Assembly (NCBI GenBank): GCA_014529385.2
Contig: CM043969.1
Location: 33,074,446-33,138,445, forward strand
DNA length: 64,000 nt
Source of the DNA: Adiantum capillus-veneris
Taxonomy: Eukaryota > Streptophyta > Polypodiopsida > Polypodiales > Pteridaceae
Direction of reading: 5' to 3'
The notes beneath the pieces are model-generated. The model searched no databases, had not been told where the DNA came from, and was given only the letters and a program-made list of their open reading frames with translations. Shown one piece after another: positions 19,991 through 30,347 of this stretch (positions are counted from its first letter, which is position 1; each line of letters starts with the position of its first letter). The position numbers and the translations under genes were made by a program.

Positions 19991-21920
19991 GCACACGGGC
20001 ACGCGGAATAGAGAGAGAGTGAGAGAGGGTTTAGAGAGGAGAGAGGGTGACAGTTAGAGATAGAGTAGGGGAGGGCTCACACGGGGCAAGGGCTCGGGCT
20101 GGCTCGAGGCAAGAGAAGTAGAGGGAGAGTAAGAGCCAGTGTTCGGGAAAATGTGTCTCAGCTTAATATCATGCTATTTTCAATTTCAAAAATGTCGGTT
20201 CAAGGAAAGGGGGAGAGGAGAAATTCCCTCCCAAAATAGAGAAAAAACTCGAAAATAAACCTAATTTTATAAAATTTCCTCTCGGATAATTTCAAGAAGG
20301 GACTTTCCTCTAATTGGTCGAATGAATTTCCACGAACACTGGTACACGCTCCGGGAAAGAGGCAAGAGAGAGAGAAGGAGAGGACAAACTCGCTTTTTAT
20401 TATTATCATTTTATTTTTTATTTTCAAATATCCAAAAATGGTCAAAAATTAGCCGAAAACTCCAAAAATCGTCAGAAAATCCCAAAATTTGCCAGAAAAA
20501 TCCCAAAAAATTCCCAGAAAATTCTAGGAATCTTAAAAATCCTCTTAATTCAGAATCGAGCATTTTTGACACGCAAAAACACACCGAAAATAGCAGATTT
20601 GATCGAAAACGCTAATTTTGACAAAATTGTCCACCTGATCCTCGGAAATAGTAAAACGCTCAAAACTCAACCACAAAGGACACAAATGCGAACAAAATGA
20701 TGTTGTAAATATGCACGCACAAAATAGCTCATAAAGATCGCAAAATCAATTTTTTATTGAGTTATCCAAAAATTAATGCAAAAAATTGCCAAAAATTTAC
20801 AAAAATTATCCTAAAAATACCCAAAAAAATTCTACAAATTCTCCACACATTGGGAAATGGTGCAGCCAAATAAAATCGCCAAAATCACATCAATTCAATT
20901 GCCAACAATTTTATCAAATAAATCAAGAATAGGCAATTAAACCAGCAAAATTACCGACAAAATTAGGTCAAAAGTTGACGCAATTAGAGTGTGTAAATCC
21001 TTGTTTTGATCACAAAAACAGAGAAATTAATCATTACACACATCCTTTATACAATCAAAACATTGAATTAACCATGCAATTTACACACTTTTTAGGCACA
21101 CACACACACACACACTAAAAAATTGGCAGTTTTTACCAATCTTTAGGTGCACACACAAAAGGGTTAAATTTGTCGGATTTGCAATGTGACTTCACAAATC
21201 AATATTTAGGCATGAGCACAACACCAATCAATCATCACAATTCAAAAATGATAACACACACATTGATTTCTAGATGCTCAAACATAGGCAAAATAGTGCA
21301 CACACACCTAAAATTAGCATGCACACACTCAATTAGAATGCACACACACTTGATTTTAGTGCACACACACTTGAAATTGACCATCCAAGCATGCAATAAA
21401 CTCAATTAAGCACCCAATTAGCAACACACATTCATCAATTAGCAATTGAAACTTATCAAATTCATGCGCCGCCAATTCTTAAAAATTTCAGCATTACGAC
21501 GGCGTGAAAACAAAACATCGCAAAATTTTCAATCCACAACATCAACATTGCATTGCATCAACATAGCATAGCATTGCATTGCATCATGGTCGGATATCTA
21601 CACATCTCTAGATTCTAGGGAGGTTGAGAACACCACCTTAATTACCTTTCCGTTGAAGATCAATTGGATGGTCAATTGCTCCAATCCTTCATAGCACATT
21701 AGTAAATTAGCAAAAATTAGTCAAATTAGCAAGGGTTGATGAGATATTAGAGTGTGTAAACACACAATTGGCAAGATATGGTCACACATTAGGGAATTAT
21801 GAACACAATGCTTCATGCACACACATTCAAAATCCACAAAAACATAAACACACAAGTGAAATTAGTAGTGAAATTAGTGAGGGAACGCATTCATTTGTGC
21901 CACAATTACACTAGCGTATG
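19004..21920 (-). other. Long untranslated leader of element 0
   Basis: I see no convincing gene in 2.9 kb. The stretch holds a T-rich tract (19.1-19.7 kb), a GC-rich patch at 19.75-19.88 kb, a GA microsatellite, A-rich sequence with AAAATTGCCAAAAATT repeats (20.4-20.9 kb) and repeated CACACACACTTGA/ATTAG motifs (21.08-21.4 kb). It lies directly downstream (minus strand) of the PBS, so it reads as the 5' untranslated region of element 0. Confidence 0.5.
19949..19988. repeat. (GA)n microsatellite
   Basis: A run of about 20 GA dinucleotides inside the leader of element 0, flanked by degenerate GAGAGAG sequence from 19940 to 20050. Confidence 0.9.
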
Positions 21921-21944
21921 CCATTGTCCCTGGAAACGGCGCCA
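21921..21944 (-). promoter_or_regulatory. Primer-binding site, tRNA-Asp type (element 0)
   Basis: Read on the minus strand the site is TGGCGCCGTTTCCAGGGACA. Plant tRNA-Asp ends ...CCCCGGCAACGGCGCCA, so the first ten bases pair perfectly and the next eight with two mismatches. It lies 5 nt inside the presumed LTR edge at 21950. This type of PBS is used by Athila-like and related plant Ty3 elements. Confidence 0.75.
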
Positions 21945-21966
21945 AATATTGGGGGTCCCATCGTTG

Positions 21967-22229
21967 CAATAGCTCCAATGACCAACAAAATTATCGATCC
22001 GGAGGGATGAGCTACCCGGCTAGGGCATGGAAACACTCACACGATTAGTGAGCTAATCGTGGCAACACAAATGGTTAACTCTACGAGGTGAGCTTCTACA
22101 ATAGCTCCAATGACCAACTAAATTATCAATCCGGAGGGATGAGCTACCCGGCTAGGGCATGGAAACACTCGCACGGTTAGTGAGCTAATCGTGGCAACAC
22201 AAATGGTTAACTCTACGAGGTGAGCTTCT
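21967..22229. repeat. 132-bp tandem duplication inside an LTR
   Basis: CAATAGCTCCAATGACCAAC starts at 21967 and again at 22099. The two units are almost identical through GGTGAGCTTCT. Differences are a few point changes (for example ATCGATCC versus ATCAATCC), so the duplication is fairly recent compared with the decay of the coding part of element 0. Confidence 0.92.
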
Positions 22230-22682
22230 CGACCTATGGAGGAGTGAAGCCGCAATGAAGGGCAATCTCTATATCCACTTCTCTTCACCTCTAATCAACC
22301 CAATCACACACACTATGATTGCAAGATGCACACAACACTAATCCTATCATGCAACACACTCATCGCAAGCACACACACATAGATCTATCGAGCACCACAC
22401 TCCAATCAAACCTACATACACACACAAGCAAAAGAGGGCAACCACACAAGATTAGAGAGGGATTAACCACTAACTAGTTAAGATCTAGTGAATCTAAGCA
22501 TCATAGGCAATCATAAGAAGTAAGAGAGAGGCATAGTGAGAGAGAATGAATCATTGATTAGTGTTAATCAAGTCTCATGAGCAAGAAGAAGCTCAAGGAC
22601 TCCATAGCCACACACCTCAAGAGATCTCACCAAAGAGTGCTCTCCACAAATGACTTGAGAACCATAATTTCTTTTACACATT

Positions 22683-22697
22683 GCCTTATATACCTAG
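22683..22697 (-). promoter_or_regulatory. TATA box in the element 0 LTR
   Basis: On the minus strand this reads CTAGGTATATAAGGCAA, a good plant TATA box. It lies about 740 bp upstream of the PBS, as expected for the U3/R boundary of a minus-strand element. The same TATATAAGG core is found in the LTRs of element 3. Confidence 0.55.
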
Positions 22698-22900
22698 GTT
22701 AAAAATATGCAATGTCCGGGCGCCCAAGGCCTTTAGGACTCACCACTTACTGAATCTTCAACCTAGGCATAGTAAGTGACCTATTCTTTACAACTTGGAA
22801 CTCCCATTGAGCCCGTAACACATTAAAATATTACAATGGCTTGAAATAATTCGGGAATTTACAAATATGTGACCATTTTGGGAAAATGTGAAAATGTGTA

Positions 22901-23112
22901 ACTCCAATCTTTACTCCTTCTTTGCATTCATCCTTGATGTGCATCGGTATGTCTTCAGTCTTTAGCAACTTCTGTTAACTGACGTTTACTCAGTTAACAA
23001 GATGTATGGCCATCTGCGATGGAGTTAGCTATGAAGGGAAAGTTGACTAAAGAAATCTTACATTAAGCTGGAGATTGTATTTGTCTTGAGACTAGGTGGA
23101 ATGAGCCTGTAG
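22901..23112. other. Junction between element 0 LTR and a plus-strand Ty3 element
   Basis: I recognise no gene. It contains an imperfect GTTAACTGACGTTTACTCAGTTAAC-type inverted repeat near 22975-23000. The outer LTR edge of element 0 and the start of the next element should lie here or just upstream. Confidence 0.3.
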
Positions 23113-23260
23113 ATGCCTTTTCAGTGCATGCCTACATTGCAAAGTGCTGAGGAAACAAGGCTCTTGGTCAAGAAAAACATAGGAGAGAAAATGTGGATGA
23201 AGGTCGCTCAAAGAGGGCTACTAGAGGTGAAGAAAGGATCTGGGTCCCTCTTAAGAGCCC

Positions 23261-24156
23261 ATGGCAAGGAAACCTCCATCACAAGAAGTACCAATGAGAG
23301 ATGCTGCACCAAAGGAAAAGCAAGATAAAGAAAAGAGCAAAGGAAAAAGCCCATCATACAAGCTACAATCAGATATTGAAGCTACCACAAATTTAAAGAA
23401 ATTTTTAAAGGAAAGGATATTAAATAGCAAGGTGAGTTTACATTGGGAGAAGTCCTTGGCATTTCAAAGAGAGAGTTTCATGAGGAAATCATTGATATCA
23501 TAAGAAGAAAGAGACAAGCTTTAATGGAGTTTATCCAATCAGAGATTGAAGAGAGTGCTTCAAAGACACATCTAATACACGTACAACAAAGAGATGAAGA
23601 TGAGATGGTTGTAAGTTGCTGTCAGTCTTAATAGGCATGTCGAATTTGAAGATGAAGATGAAGATGAAGACAAAGCCACTCATAAGAGCCACTATTCTAG
23701 AAACCGTTAGGCAAGGGCTACAACAAAAACCTTGAGGAGCCTTACGTGGCCTTGATAGACCATGGTTCGGAGACTAAGCTCATGTCCAAGAGTCTCTATA
23801 TGAAGGGAAAGTGGCCAATTGATACTAACCATGGGTGGATGATTGGGGCTACAAACAAATCATCCATGGATCTCTATGGTTCTTGTCCAAATGTTAATGT
23901 AACCATAGGGGATGTGAAAAGTGAGCAAAATATCTTTTTTCAAGAGATATCAAGCTATTCTCTAATACTTGGACAACCATACATTACCACAATGCAAATG
24001 GAGACAAAATTATTGGATGATGGATCTGCCTATGCCAAGGTCAAAAGAAAAGATGGAAAACAAGTTGTTCAAATCTTGACAATTTGCATTGACCATGAGA
24101 GAAATCGTGACAACTTAAGGGACCATTCTCTACCAAAACCAAGCAAAGAGTTTTGA
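23261..24156 (+). pseudogene. Fungal-type Ty3 element: pre-protease and protease region
   Basis: The frame at 23261-23631 (with one shift) contains SPSYKLQSDIEATTNLKKFL and FTLGEVLGISKREFHE-type sequence, which I associate with the region before protease in basidiomycete-type Ty3 polyproteins. The frame 23746-24156 is a retropepsin-like domain: ALIDHGSETKLMSKSLYMKG at the active site (Asp-His-Gly-Ser-Glu), then DTNHGWMIGATN and SYSLILGQPYITTMQMETK, with the LILGQP strand. Elements of this type usually carry D-x-G-S-E instead of D-T/S-G-A. An acidic GAAGATGAAGAT repeat lies at 23645-23670. Multiple stops and shifts show decay. Confidence 0.7.
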
Positions 24157-25874
24157 AATCAAAGGGAGATGATGGGTTTTGGCCGAGTACCATTGTAAAG
24201 TGGGAGTGCAGTGGTACAGGAAGAAAAAGGTTCTCGCTTGATCCAAAGGGAGACAAAGCTTTTTCTACAGGTGCCCTAGTACCAAAGGATAGATCAATAT
24301 CTTTTACAATGCTTGGAGATTTAGAGAAAGGATTAAAAAAATATGTAAATATTGTAGAGAGAATATAGAAAAACCATGATTTGCTAGATGAAGACAAGTA
24401 CATTTCAATTGTTTTTGAAGAGGTTTCTTTTGTAGATACTATGGGTGATCTCAATGCTATAACCGGTTCTAGTTTTCAACAAGGAAATGACCTGGTAAAA
24501 GTAGCTTCTATGGACATGTATAGAATCATTGAGTTTTTCAAAGATGAGGAGTGCTTCAATATGCAAAAAGATCTAGAAGTTCAAGTGGAGACAAAGTACA
24601 AGACTATAGCAAAAGAAGGTGAAACCAGTGGCATTGCCTTTGCCTATAGATTGCAAGGAAAATATGGATCAGGCTTCTTTGCAACCTAGTCTTCGAGATC
24701 CAAAAAGAATTGGGCACAAGTTTACACAAGAGTTATTGGAGATGTTAAAAGCTGGAAGCAATGACTCCTTGACAAATATTGAAAGAAAATTGTTTGAACA
24801 GATGCTCTCCAAACATGGAAAAGCTTTTGCATATGAGCCACATGAGCTTAAGTGTGTGGATCCATCTATGATAAAACCAATGGTAATATTCATTGTACCT
24901 CATGTGCCTTGGAATCTACGACCAATTTTAGTGTCAAAAATGCTCTTGCCAAAGCTTATAGATTTACTCAATGAACAGATAAAGATGGGGATTTTGGAAC
25001 CTTCATGTGCCCCCTACTCAAGTAGATGGTTCATTGTACCAAAGAAAAATGGAGCTCTACGCTTCATTCAAGACATGCAGCCTGTCAACAAAGTCACAAT
25101 CAAGAATATGGGTACAGGGCCAATTGTAGATCAGTTTTGCAGAAGCATTTGCAAGAAGGGCAATATATCCTATGGGGATTTTTACTCAGGATATGATCAA
25201 TTCCAACTAGCAATGGAAAGCGGGGACTTGACTACCATGAGAACACCCTTTGGTTTGGTAAGGATGTGCACCTTACCGTAGGGAGCAACCAACTGAGTTG
25301 CACACATGATGAATGGTATGAACAAATTCCTACGTGACTTCATACCTCAAATTACAATGCCTTTTCTTGATGGCGTGCCAATCAAAGGATGCAACTTAGC
25401 TAAAAAAGATGAGTCTCTAGATTCGAGGGGGTGCTGTAAATATGTGGCAAACCACATCTATGATTGTGAAAAAATTTTAACAAGGCTGGAAGAAGTGAAC
25501 CTTACATTATCTTGGCAAAACTCAGTGTTTGGGGTTGAAGATATATTGATAGTGCGACATCTTTGTAATCCTCATGGCCACCGACCTTGTCCAACTAAAG
25601 TGGATGTAATACAGAGGATGAAAGAATTATGCGTAAATGTCACGGAGGTGAGAAGGTTTCTAGGTGCATGTGTCTTCTATCTCATATGGATTCCACATTA
25701 TGCCATGTTGCATATCCTCTTTATCAATTGCTAAGGAAGAACCAAAGGTTTCAATGGAATGATGAACATGTAAAAGCTATGAGAAATTTGAAGCATTTGT
25801 TCCTGTCTTCATTAACTTTGAGGAAGATTGACTCTGGATTGTTGGCTCCCCAACATCGGCATATCTACCAATGA
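24153..25874 (+). pseudogene. pol: Fungal-type Ty3 element: reverse transcriptase region
   Basis: RT homology runs through three frames (24153-24689, 24619-25281 and 25306-25734) and ends at 25874. Motifs are KMGILEPSCAPYSSRWFIVP, KKNGALRFIQDMQPVNKVTI, TPFGLVRMCTLP, a stop, then HMMNGMNKFLRDFIPQ and the palm motif MPFLDGVPIKGC. The second catalytic Asp (FLDD) has become Gly. The thumb reads TRLEEVNLTLS, then RRFLGACVFY and IWIPHYA. The 'RMCTLP-x-GATNSV' block and the 'IKGC' after the catalytic site are typical of fungal-like Ty3 RTs, not of Tat or Athila. RNase H starts after 25740 (RFQWNDEHVKAM) and is then lost. This copy is inactive. Confidence 0.8.
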
Positions 25875-25989
25875 GCTTCACCATCATTGATGATGGATGA
25901 TACTTACTTTGATGAATGTGGAAGCCATTTAAATTTGTCTAGAGGTGACTCTACATCCTACACTCTTTCTATGAGGAATAGAGAAACAT

Positions 25990-27157
25990 AAATCTTTACA
26001 TCTGACGGTAAATCCATCATCTCCGACAATGTCGAGAACAAATTTGATAAGCAAATAATTGATGCGCCAAATATGGGAGTTGTCTTCATATGCCTTGCCC
26101 TGCATTGGATCGCACAAGGTGGTGTGCATGAAGTGCATCCTCCTCTATCCAAAGAAGACAAACCAGAGCTTTGTCAAACATTCTTGTGCACTTCCAAAGC
26201 AAATTTTTTTTGCATAACTTGTAATCAACAATCCATAAGGCAATACCTCACACTAGGAGTTTATCAAAAACATCATTAGTTGCTTTGGCAAGATGATGTA
26301 CAATTAGGTAGTGTATTTCCAACAACCAAATCACCATGTTGTCACATGCTTTTAAACACAAGGAAAATTTATTGCATTATGGAACATACCCTTATGTTGT
26401 ATCTCAATGAATCACTGCTTGAAGATCTTTTCCATGTTCAACAGCATGACCAGTTACAAGGGCCATCCAAGAGACTACATTCTGAACTGGAAGCCACTCA
26501 AATGTTCTTTTGTGCTTTTAAGAGTGAGCCACATCTGGCATACATTCCCATGACAATATTGGCAACAAATATTTCTTTGTCAAATCCCACTTTGTAGATA
26601 AGAGTGTGTGGTTTCCTCAGCAAGAGCTTGCTCATAATATATTGCAATCATTATATCTTGCAAGATTACATCTCAAACTAAAAGAGCATCAAGGTCTCTC
26701 CTGTTATGAGGATCATGTTTCATTTTGCATAGACATCAAGCAAAGCATTACCAACAACCTGTTTACCCATCAGAAGACCCTATCTTTCAATCTCAACATG
26801 AAACTTTCTACCCTAATCTATGGCTTCTATCAGGTCGCATGCCTTGAGGCTACAAAAAAGTGTGATAGAGTCAGGAGCACCTAACTCATGTTGCCTCTAT
26901 TTATAGGAATTAATTGACTCTTTACCATTCCCATACTCAGCATACCATACAAAAGCTTTCAACATCCATGAAATCAGCCCAATAAATAATGACAACTCAT
27001 TGTATCCTTTAGGGCTCTTATCCTTGCAATGAATTCCTCTTGGATTAAACGGCATTAGAAGAGTCTTCATTACCTTATAACCCACATTGAATCCTCCCAC
27101 ATCAAAGGGCATATGTAGCAACATGGCATCTCCTAACTTTCTTTCATCATTGCACAA
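25990..27157 (-). pseudogene. PPR (pentatricopeptide repeat) pseudogene fragment
   Basis: Minus-strand frames between about 26960 and 25990 give unmistakable PPR phrases. These are MQHELGAPDSITLFCSLKA, then GRKFHVEIER and GLLMGKQVVGNALLDVYAK with a stop in place of the usual Cys; further on FVANIVMGMYARCGSLLKAQ, then LPVQNVVSWMALVTGHA and VFDKLLV. The pattern of 'LKAC...VGNAL-D-YAKCG...VVSW-AL--GYA' is that of plant PLS-class PPR proteins, which bind organelle RNA. At least four stops and three frameshifts break it. The sequence upstream to 27157 is in frame with the first motif but not recognised. It has no introns in the part seen. It lies between a Ty3 pol and an LTR array, so capture by a retroelement is possible. 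Confidence 0.8.
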
Positions 27158-27702
27158 AAAGTCTATAGACTACATGTCAATCTCAACCTCATATACACAT
27201 TTTACTGCATAAAAAATATCATTCATACCCTCCTCAACCTGGATTTGCAATACATCTTGGCTTAGCTCTCAAATTTTCCTCAAAAATTTGCCCATTCTTG
27301 TACTCATATATATATCCTTCTTCTCTTTGACCATGTCTACTCTATATGGCTCTTTGTGTACAACATCAAGTATGCCCTTATCTATTGATTGCACTGCTCA
27401 TTCTTTTTCATTACACACTCACCTATTTTAGTGTCAATTGTTACCAAAACACATTTATGGCTCACACATGTTGGTACATCTTGCAAAGTTTGATCCGTAT
27501 GATCATATTCTCCAGATTTTGGCATGGAAACTTCAGTTATTACTAAAAGATCTGTACAACCAAGATCCTTTGACTAAAACAACCAATGTGAAAGGCAACC
27601 TAAGCCTAAACAACCAATTGTGCATAAACTTCTCCAACATAGCAACCTCGACATTAAATGAAGCATTTAATGAAGCCATCTCAACACTGCTTTGATACCA
27701 AA
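27158..27702 (-). other. Internal sequence beside the tandem LTR array
   Basis: Directly left of the first array LTR, the minus strand starts with a PBS-like TTTGGTATCAAAGC and shares GCATAAACTTCTC and a PBS-side segment with the internal units of the array, so it belongs to the same family. A short frame MASLNASFNVEVAMLEKFMH starts near 27680. The rest is unrecognised. Confidence 0.4.
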
Positions 27703-28126
27703 TGGTAAGGCCCTTGAGCATCCACAACACAATGAACGTAAAGAAACAGACATGAGGCTTGTTTCAAGCTTGAGAGAAACTCTATGGTTGGGCCTATAGT
27801 GACTGACTACACCAGTAATTAGATACAAAATGATAGAAGTTGAGCAAAGGTCTACTCATCTTAGCTTGTGGAGCCAACCTGGGCTCTATAACCAAAATAA
27901 GATGAGACCAGAAGCTCTATGGCTCACACAAAGGTATCTCCCCAACTGGCATACAATAAGGGTTCCGTGACCCACATAAAAAAAGAGCTGAAAAACTCCT
28001 CAATGGCACATCATGCTTTAGCTCTACAGAGACCAGATGGCTTCACATACATAATCCCGTTGCGGGAAATGGCACCATGCCCTGCTGGTGCATAGACTAC
28101 TCAAAACCTAATGGTGTAACCCTACA
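27703..28126 (-). repeat. Array LTR 1
   Basis: Starts TGGTAAGGCCC (expected TGTTAAG) and ends AACCCTACA. Its left neighbour also carries a PBS-like site, so this LTR is the 5' LTR of a further unit or of a longer related element to the left. Confidence 0.8.
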
Positions 28127-28135
28127 ATGATCAGC

Positions 28136-28440
28136 CATGTTGGGCAGATGAGTGTGACGAAGAAAATCCTACACAACTTCCGTCTAGAGGATCATATCCA
28201 AATGCAAACGGGGGAAAAAGAGCACTCCTCAGTCCCCTCAACCTATCCCTCAAAAATTTCTAATAACCAATCCGAAATTAACCATGTTGGGTGGTCAAGT
28301 GTGACCAAGAAAATTCTACACAACCGCCAACTAGAGGATCAAATCCACATCCCACTACAGGCAACAATGAGAAATGCAAATGGGGGCGAGTTAGAAATCC
28401 TCAATCCCCTCAACCTCGCTCTCAAAAAATTCAAATAACT
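28136..28440. repeat. Tandem repeats of about 150 bp in the array interior
   Basis: The phrase GTGACCAAGAAAATCCTACA followed by CAACCTCCGACTAGAGGATC and CAATGAGCAATGCAAACGGG recurs at about 28150 and 28297, with a partial third copy near 28490. It recurs again in the second unit at about 29268 and 29438, with a partial copy near 29630. The interior of each unit is therefore a small satellite. Confidence 0.8.
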
Positions 28441-28797
28441 AATCCAAAAGGTGCAAAAAACTTAGTTGAAACAACCAATTGTGCATAAACTTCTCAATGA
28501 GCAATGCAAACGGGGGCAAGAGAGCACTTCTCAATCCCCTCAACCTAGCAATTCAAAGCAAATTAAGCAAAGGGACTAGCACCCTACAAAGCATTCCATA
28601 ACACAACATTTCTAATCGGCACTCTTTTGAACACAATAAAGGCATCTGTAAGCTTTTCTCATTGATCATACATTTCCACAAGACTTCACATCACAAACAA
28701 ATTGGTTTCGAGCCCACTCTCGGTAATATGCTTGTGTTGAATGCATTTTCCCTCACTGAGAGATTGCAAACCTGCACAGGTTTGAAGCACTCAACAC

Positions 28798-28812
28798 TAC
28801 TCTGATACCAAA
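28798..28812 (-). promoter_or_regulatory. Primer-binding site, tRNA-iMet type (array unit)
   Basis: Minus strand TTTGGTATCAGAGTA. The core TGGTATCAGAG is complementary to the 3' end of plant initiator tRNA-Met. Equivalent sites lie beside the other two LTRs: near 29926-29939 (TTTGGTATTAGAG) and 27690-27702 (TTTGGTATCAAAG), each with one change. Confidence 0.85.
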
Positions 28813-29237
28813 TGTTAAGGCCCTTAAGCATCCACAACACAATGAATGCAAAGCAACAGACATGAGGCTCCCCTCGAGCCCAAGAACAACTCTATGGCCG
28901 GATGTATAGTGGCTGGCTACACCAGTAAATCTGATACAAAATGATAGAAGCAGAGCGAGGGTCTACTCACCTCAGCTTGTGGAGCCAATCCGGACTCTAT
29001 AACCAAAATAAGATGATACCAAGAGCTCTATGGCTAGCACAAAGGTATCTCCCAAACTGGCATAGAATAAGGGTTCTTTGACCCGCACAAAAAAAGACCA
29101 GTAAAACTCCTCAATGGCACAGCATGCTCTGGCTCTACGGAGACCAGGCGGCTTCACATACATAAGACCGTTGTGGGAAATGGCACCACACCCTGCTAAC
29201 GCATAGACTGCTCAAAACTTGATGGTGTAACCCTGCA
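28813..29237 (-). repeat. Array LTR 2
   Basis: The best preserved of the three: TGTTAAGGCCCTTAAGC to AACCCTGCA, 425 bp. It is shared as the 5' LTR of the left unit and the 3' LTR of the right unit. Confidence 0.85.
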
Positions 29238-29939
29238 ATGATCATCCCTAATGGGCGGTCAAGTGTTACCAAGAAAATCCTACACAACCTCCGACTAGAG
29301 GATTAAATCCACATCCCACTACAGGCAACAATGAGCAATGCAAACGGGGTTAAAAGAGAACTCCTCAATTCCCTCAACCTGTCTCTTAAAACTTACTTAT
29401 AACCAATCTAGAATCAGCCTTGTTGGGCGGCCAAGTGTGACCAAGAAAATCCTACACAACCTCCGACTAGAGGATCAAATCCATAGCCCACTACGGGCAA
29501 CAATGAGCAATGCAAATGGAGACAAGAGAGCAACCCTCAATCCCCTCAACCTGGATCTCAAAAATTGCAAATAACCAATCCAAAAGGCGCAAAAACCTGA
29601 GCTGAAACAACCATTTGTGCATAAACTTCTCAATGAGCAATGCAAACGAGGGACGAGAGAGCACTCCTCAATCCCCTCAACCTGGAAATTCAAAGCAAAT
29701 GAAGCAAAGGGACTAGCACCCTACAAAGAATTCCAACATTCATCATCTGTACTCTTTTGAATACAGTAAAGGCATATGTAATCTTTTCACATTGAACATA
29801 CATGTCCACAAGACTGCACATCACAAACAAATTTGCTTCAAGCCCACTCTCGGTAATATGCTTGTGAATGCATTTTCCCTCACTGAGACATTACAAACTT
29901 CTACAGGTTTGAAGTGCTCAACATTGCTCTAATACCAAA

Positions 29940-30347
29940 TGTTAAGACCCTTGAGCATCCACAACACAATGAATGCAAAGCAAAAGACACAAGGCTCCTC
30001 TCGAGCTCGAGAGCAACTCTATGGCCGGCTACACTAGTAAATCGATTTAAAAACAATAGAAGTCAAGTGAGGGTCTACTCACCTCAGCTCGTGGAGCCAA
30101 CCCGGTCTTTATAACCAAAATAAGATGAGATCAGGAGCTCTATGGCTTACACAAAGGTATCTCCCCAACTGGCATGCAATAAGGGTTTCATGACCCGCAC
30201 AAAAAAGACCTGTAAAACTCCTCAATGGCACAGCACGCTCTGGCTCTAGTGAGACCAGACGGCTCACATAAATAAGCCTATTGCAAGCAATGGAGTTGTG
30301 CCCTGCTCCCACATAAACTGCTCAAAACCTAATGGTGTAACCCTGTA
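29940..30347 (-). repeat. Array LTR 3
   Basis: Starts TGTTAAGACCCTTGAGC; the end reads AACCCTGTA with the terminal CA mutated to TA. A short deletion near 30030 accounts for the reduced length. Confidence 0.8.

Larger units (their letters stand above)
6251..22900 (-). mobile_element. Element 0: old minus-strand LTR retroelement, interrupted by element 1
   Basis: Reading on the minus strand there is an LTR (starting at 21950, right border unclear), a tRNA-Asp-type PBS (21921-21944), a leader of about 3.4 kb, repeat-containing reading frames (18.5-17.2 kb and 8.3-7.8 kb), a retropepsin-like segment (7.7-6.8 kb) and a basic Trp-rich fragment (6.6-6.25 kb). Element 1 is inserted between 8479 and 17211. 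Across this insertion the reading frame of element 0 continues without a shift, which supports one original unit. No RT, RNase H, integrase or 3' LTR was found, so the element is truncated near 6.2 kb or is non-autonomous. The right border is an estimate. Confidence 0.6.
21950..22900 (-). repeat. 5' LTR of element 0 (right border uncertain)
   Basis: Begins TGGGGGTCCCATCG on the plus strand, just outside the PBS, so it is the 5' LTR of a minus-strand element. It includes a 132-bp tandem duplication (21967-22229), CACACA-rich sequence and a minus-strand TATA box, CTAGGTATATAAGGCAA (22683-22697). No second copy of this LTR is in the window, so the outer border could not be set. Confidence 0.5.
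27703..30347 (-). mobile_element. Tandem LTR array: three LTRs with two short internal domains
   Basis: LTR copies at 27703-28126, 28813-29237 and 29940-30347 (424, 425 and 408 bp) alternate with internal segments of 686 and 702 bp. The LTR consensus is TGTTAAGGCCCTTGAGC ... GTGTAACCCTGCA. Each internal segment ends beside the next LTR with a tRNA-iMet PBS on the minus strand. The internals encode nothing; they are filled by a repeat of about 150 bp. LTR-IN-LTR-IN-LTR arrays are known for TRIM-type non-autonomous elements, where they are thought to arise by unequal recombination or template switching. The copies differ by scattered changes and are not recent. Confidence 0.82.

Noticed and set aside
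26280-26884. Plus-strand frames in the PPR region (for example 26606-26884)
   Set aside because: They are antisense shadows; the minus strand gives clear PPR motifs.
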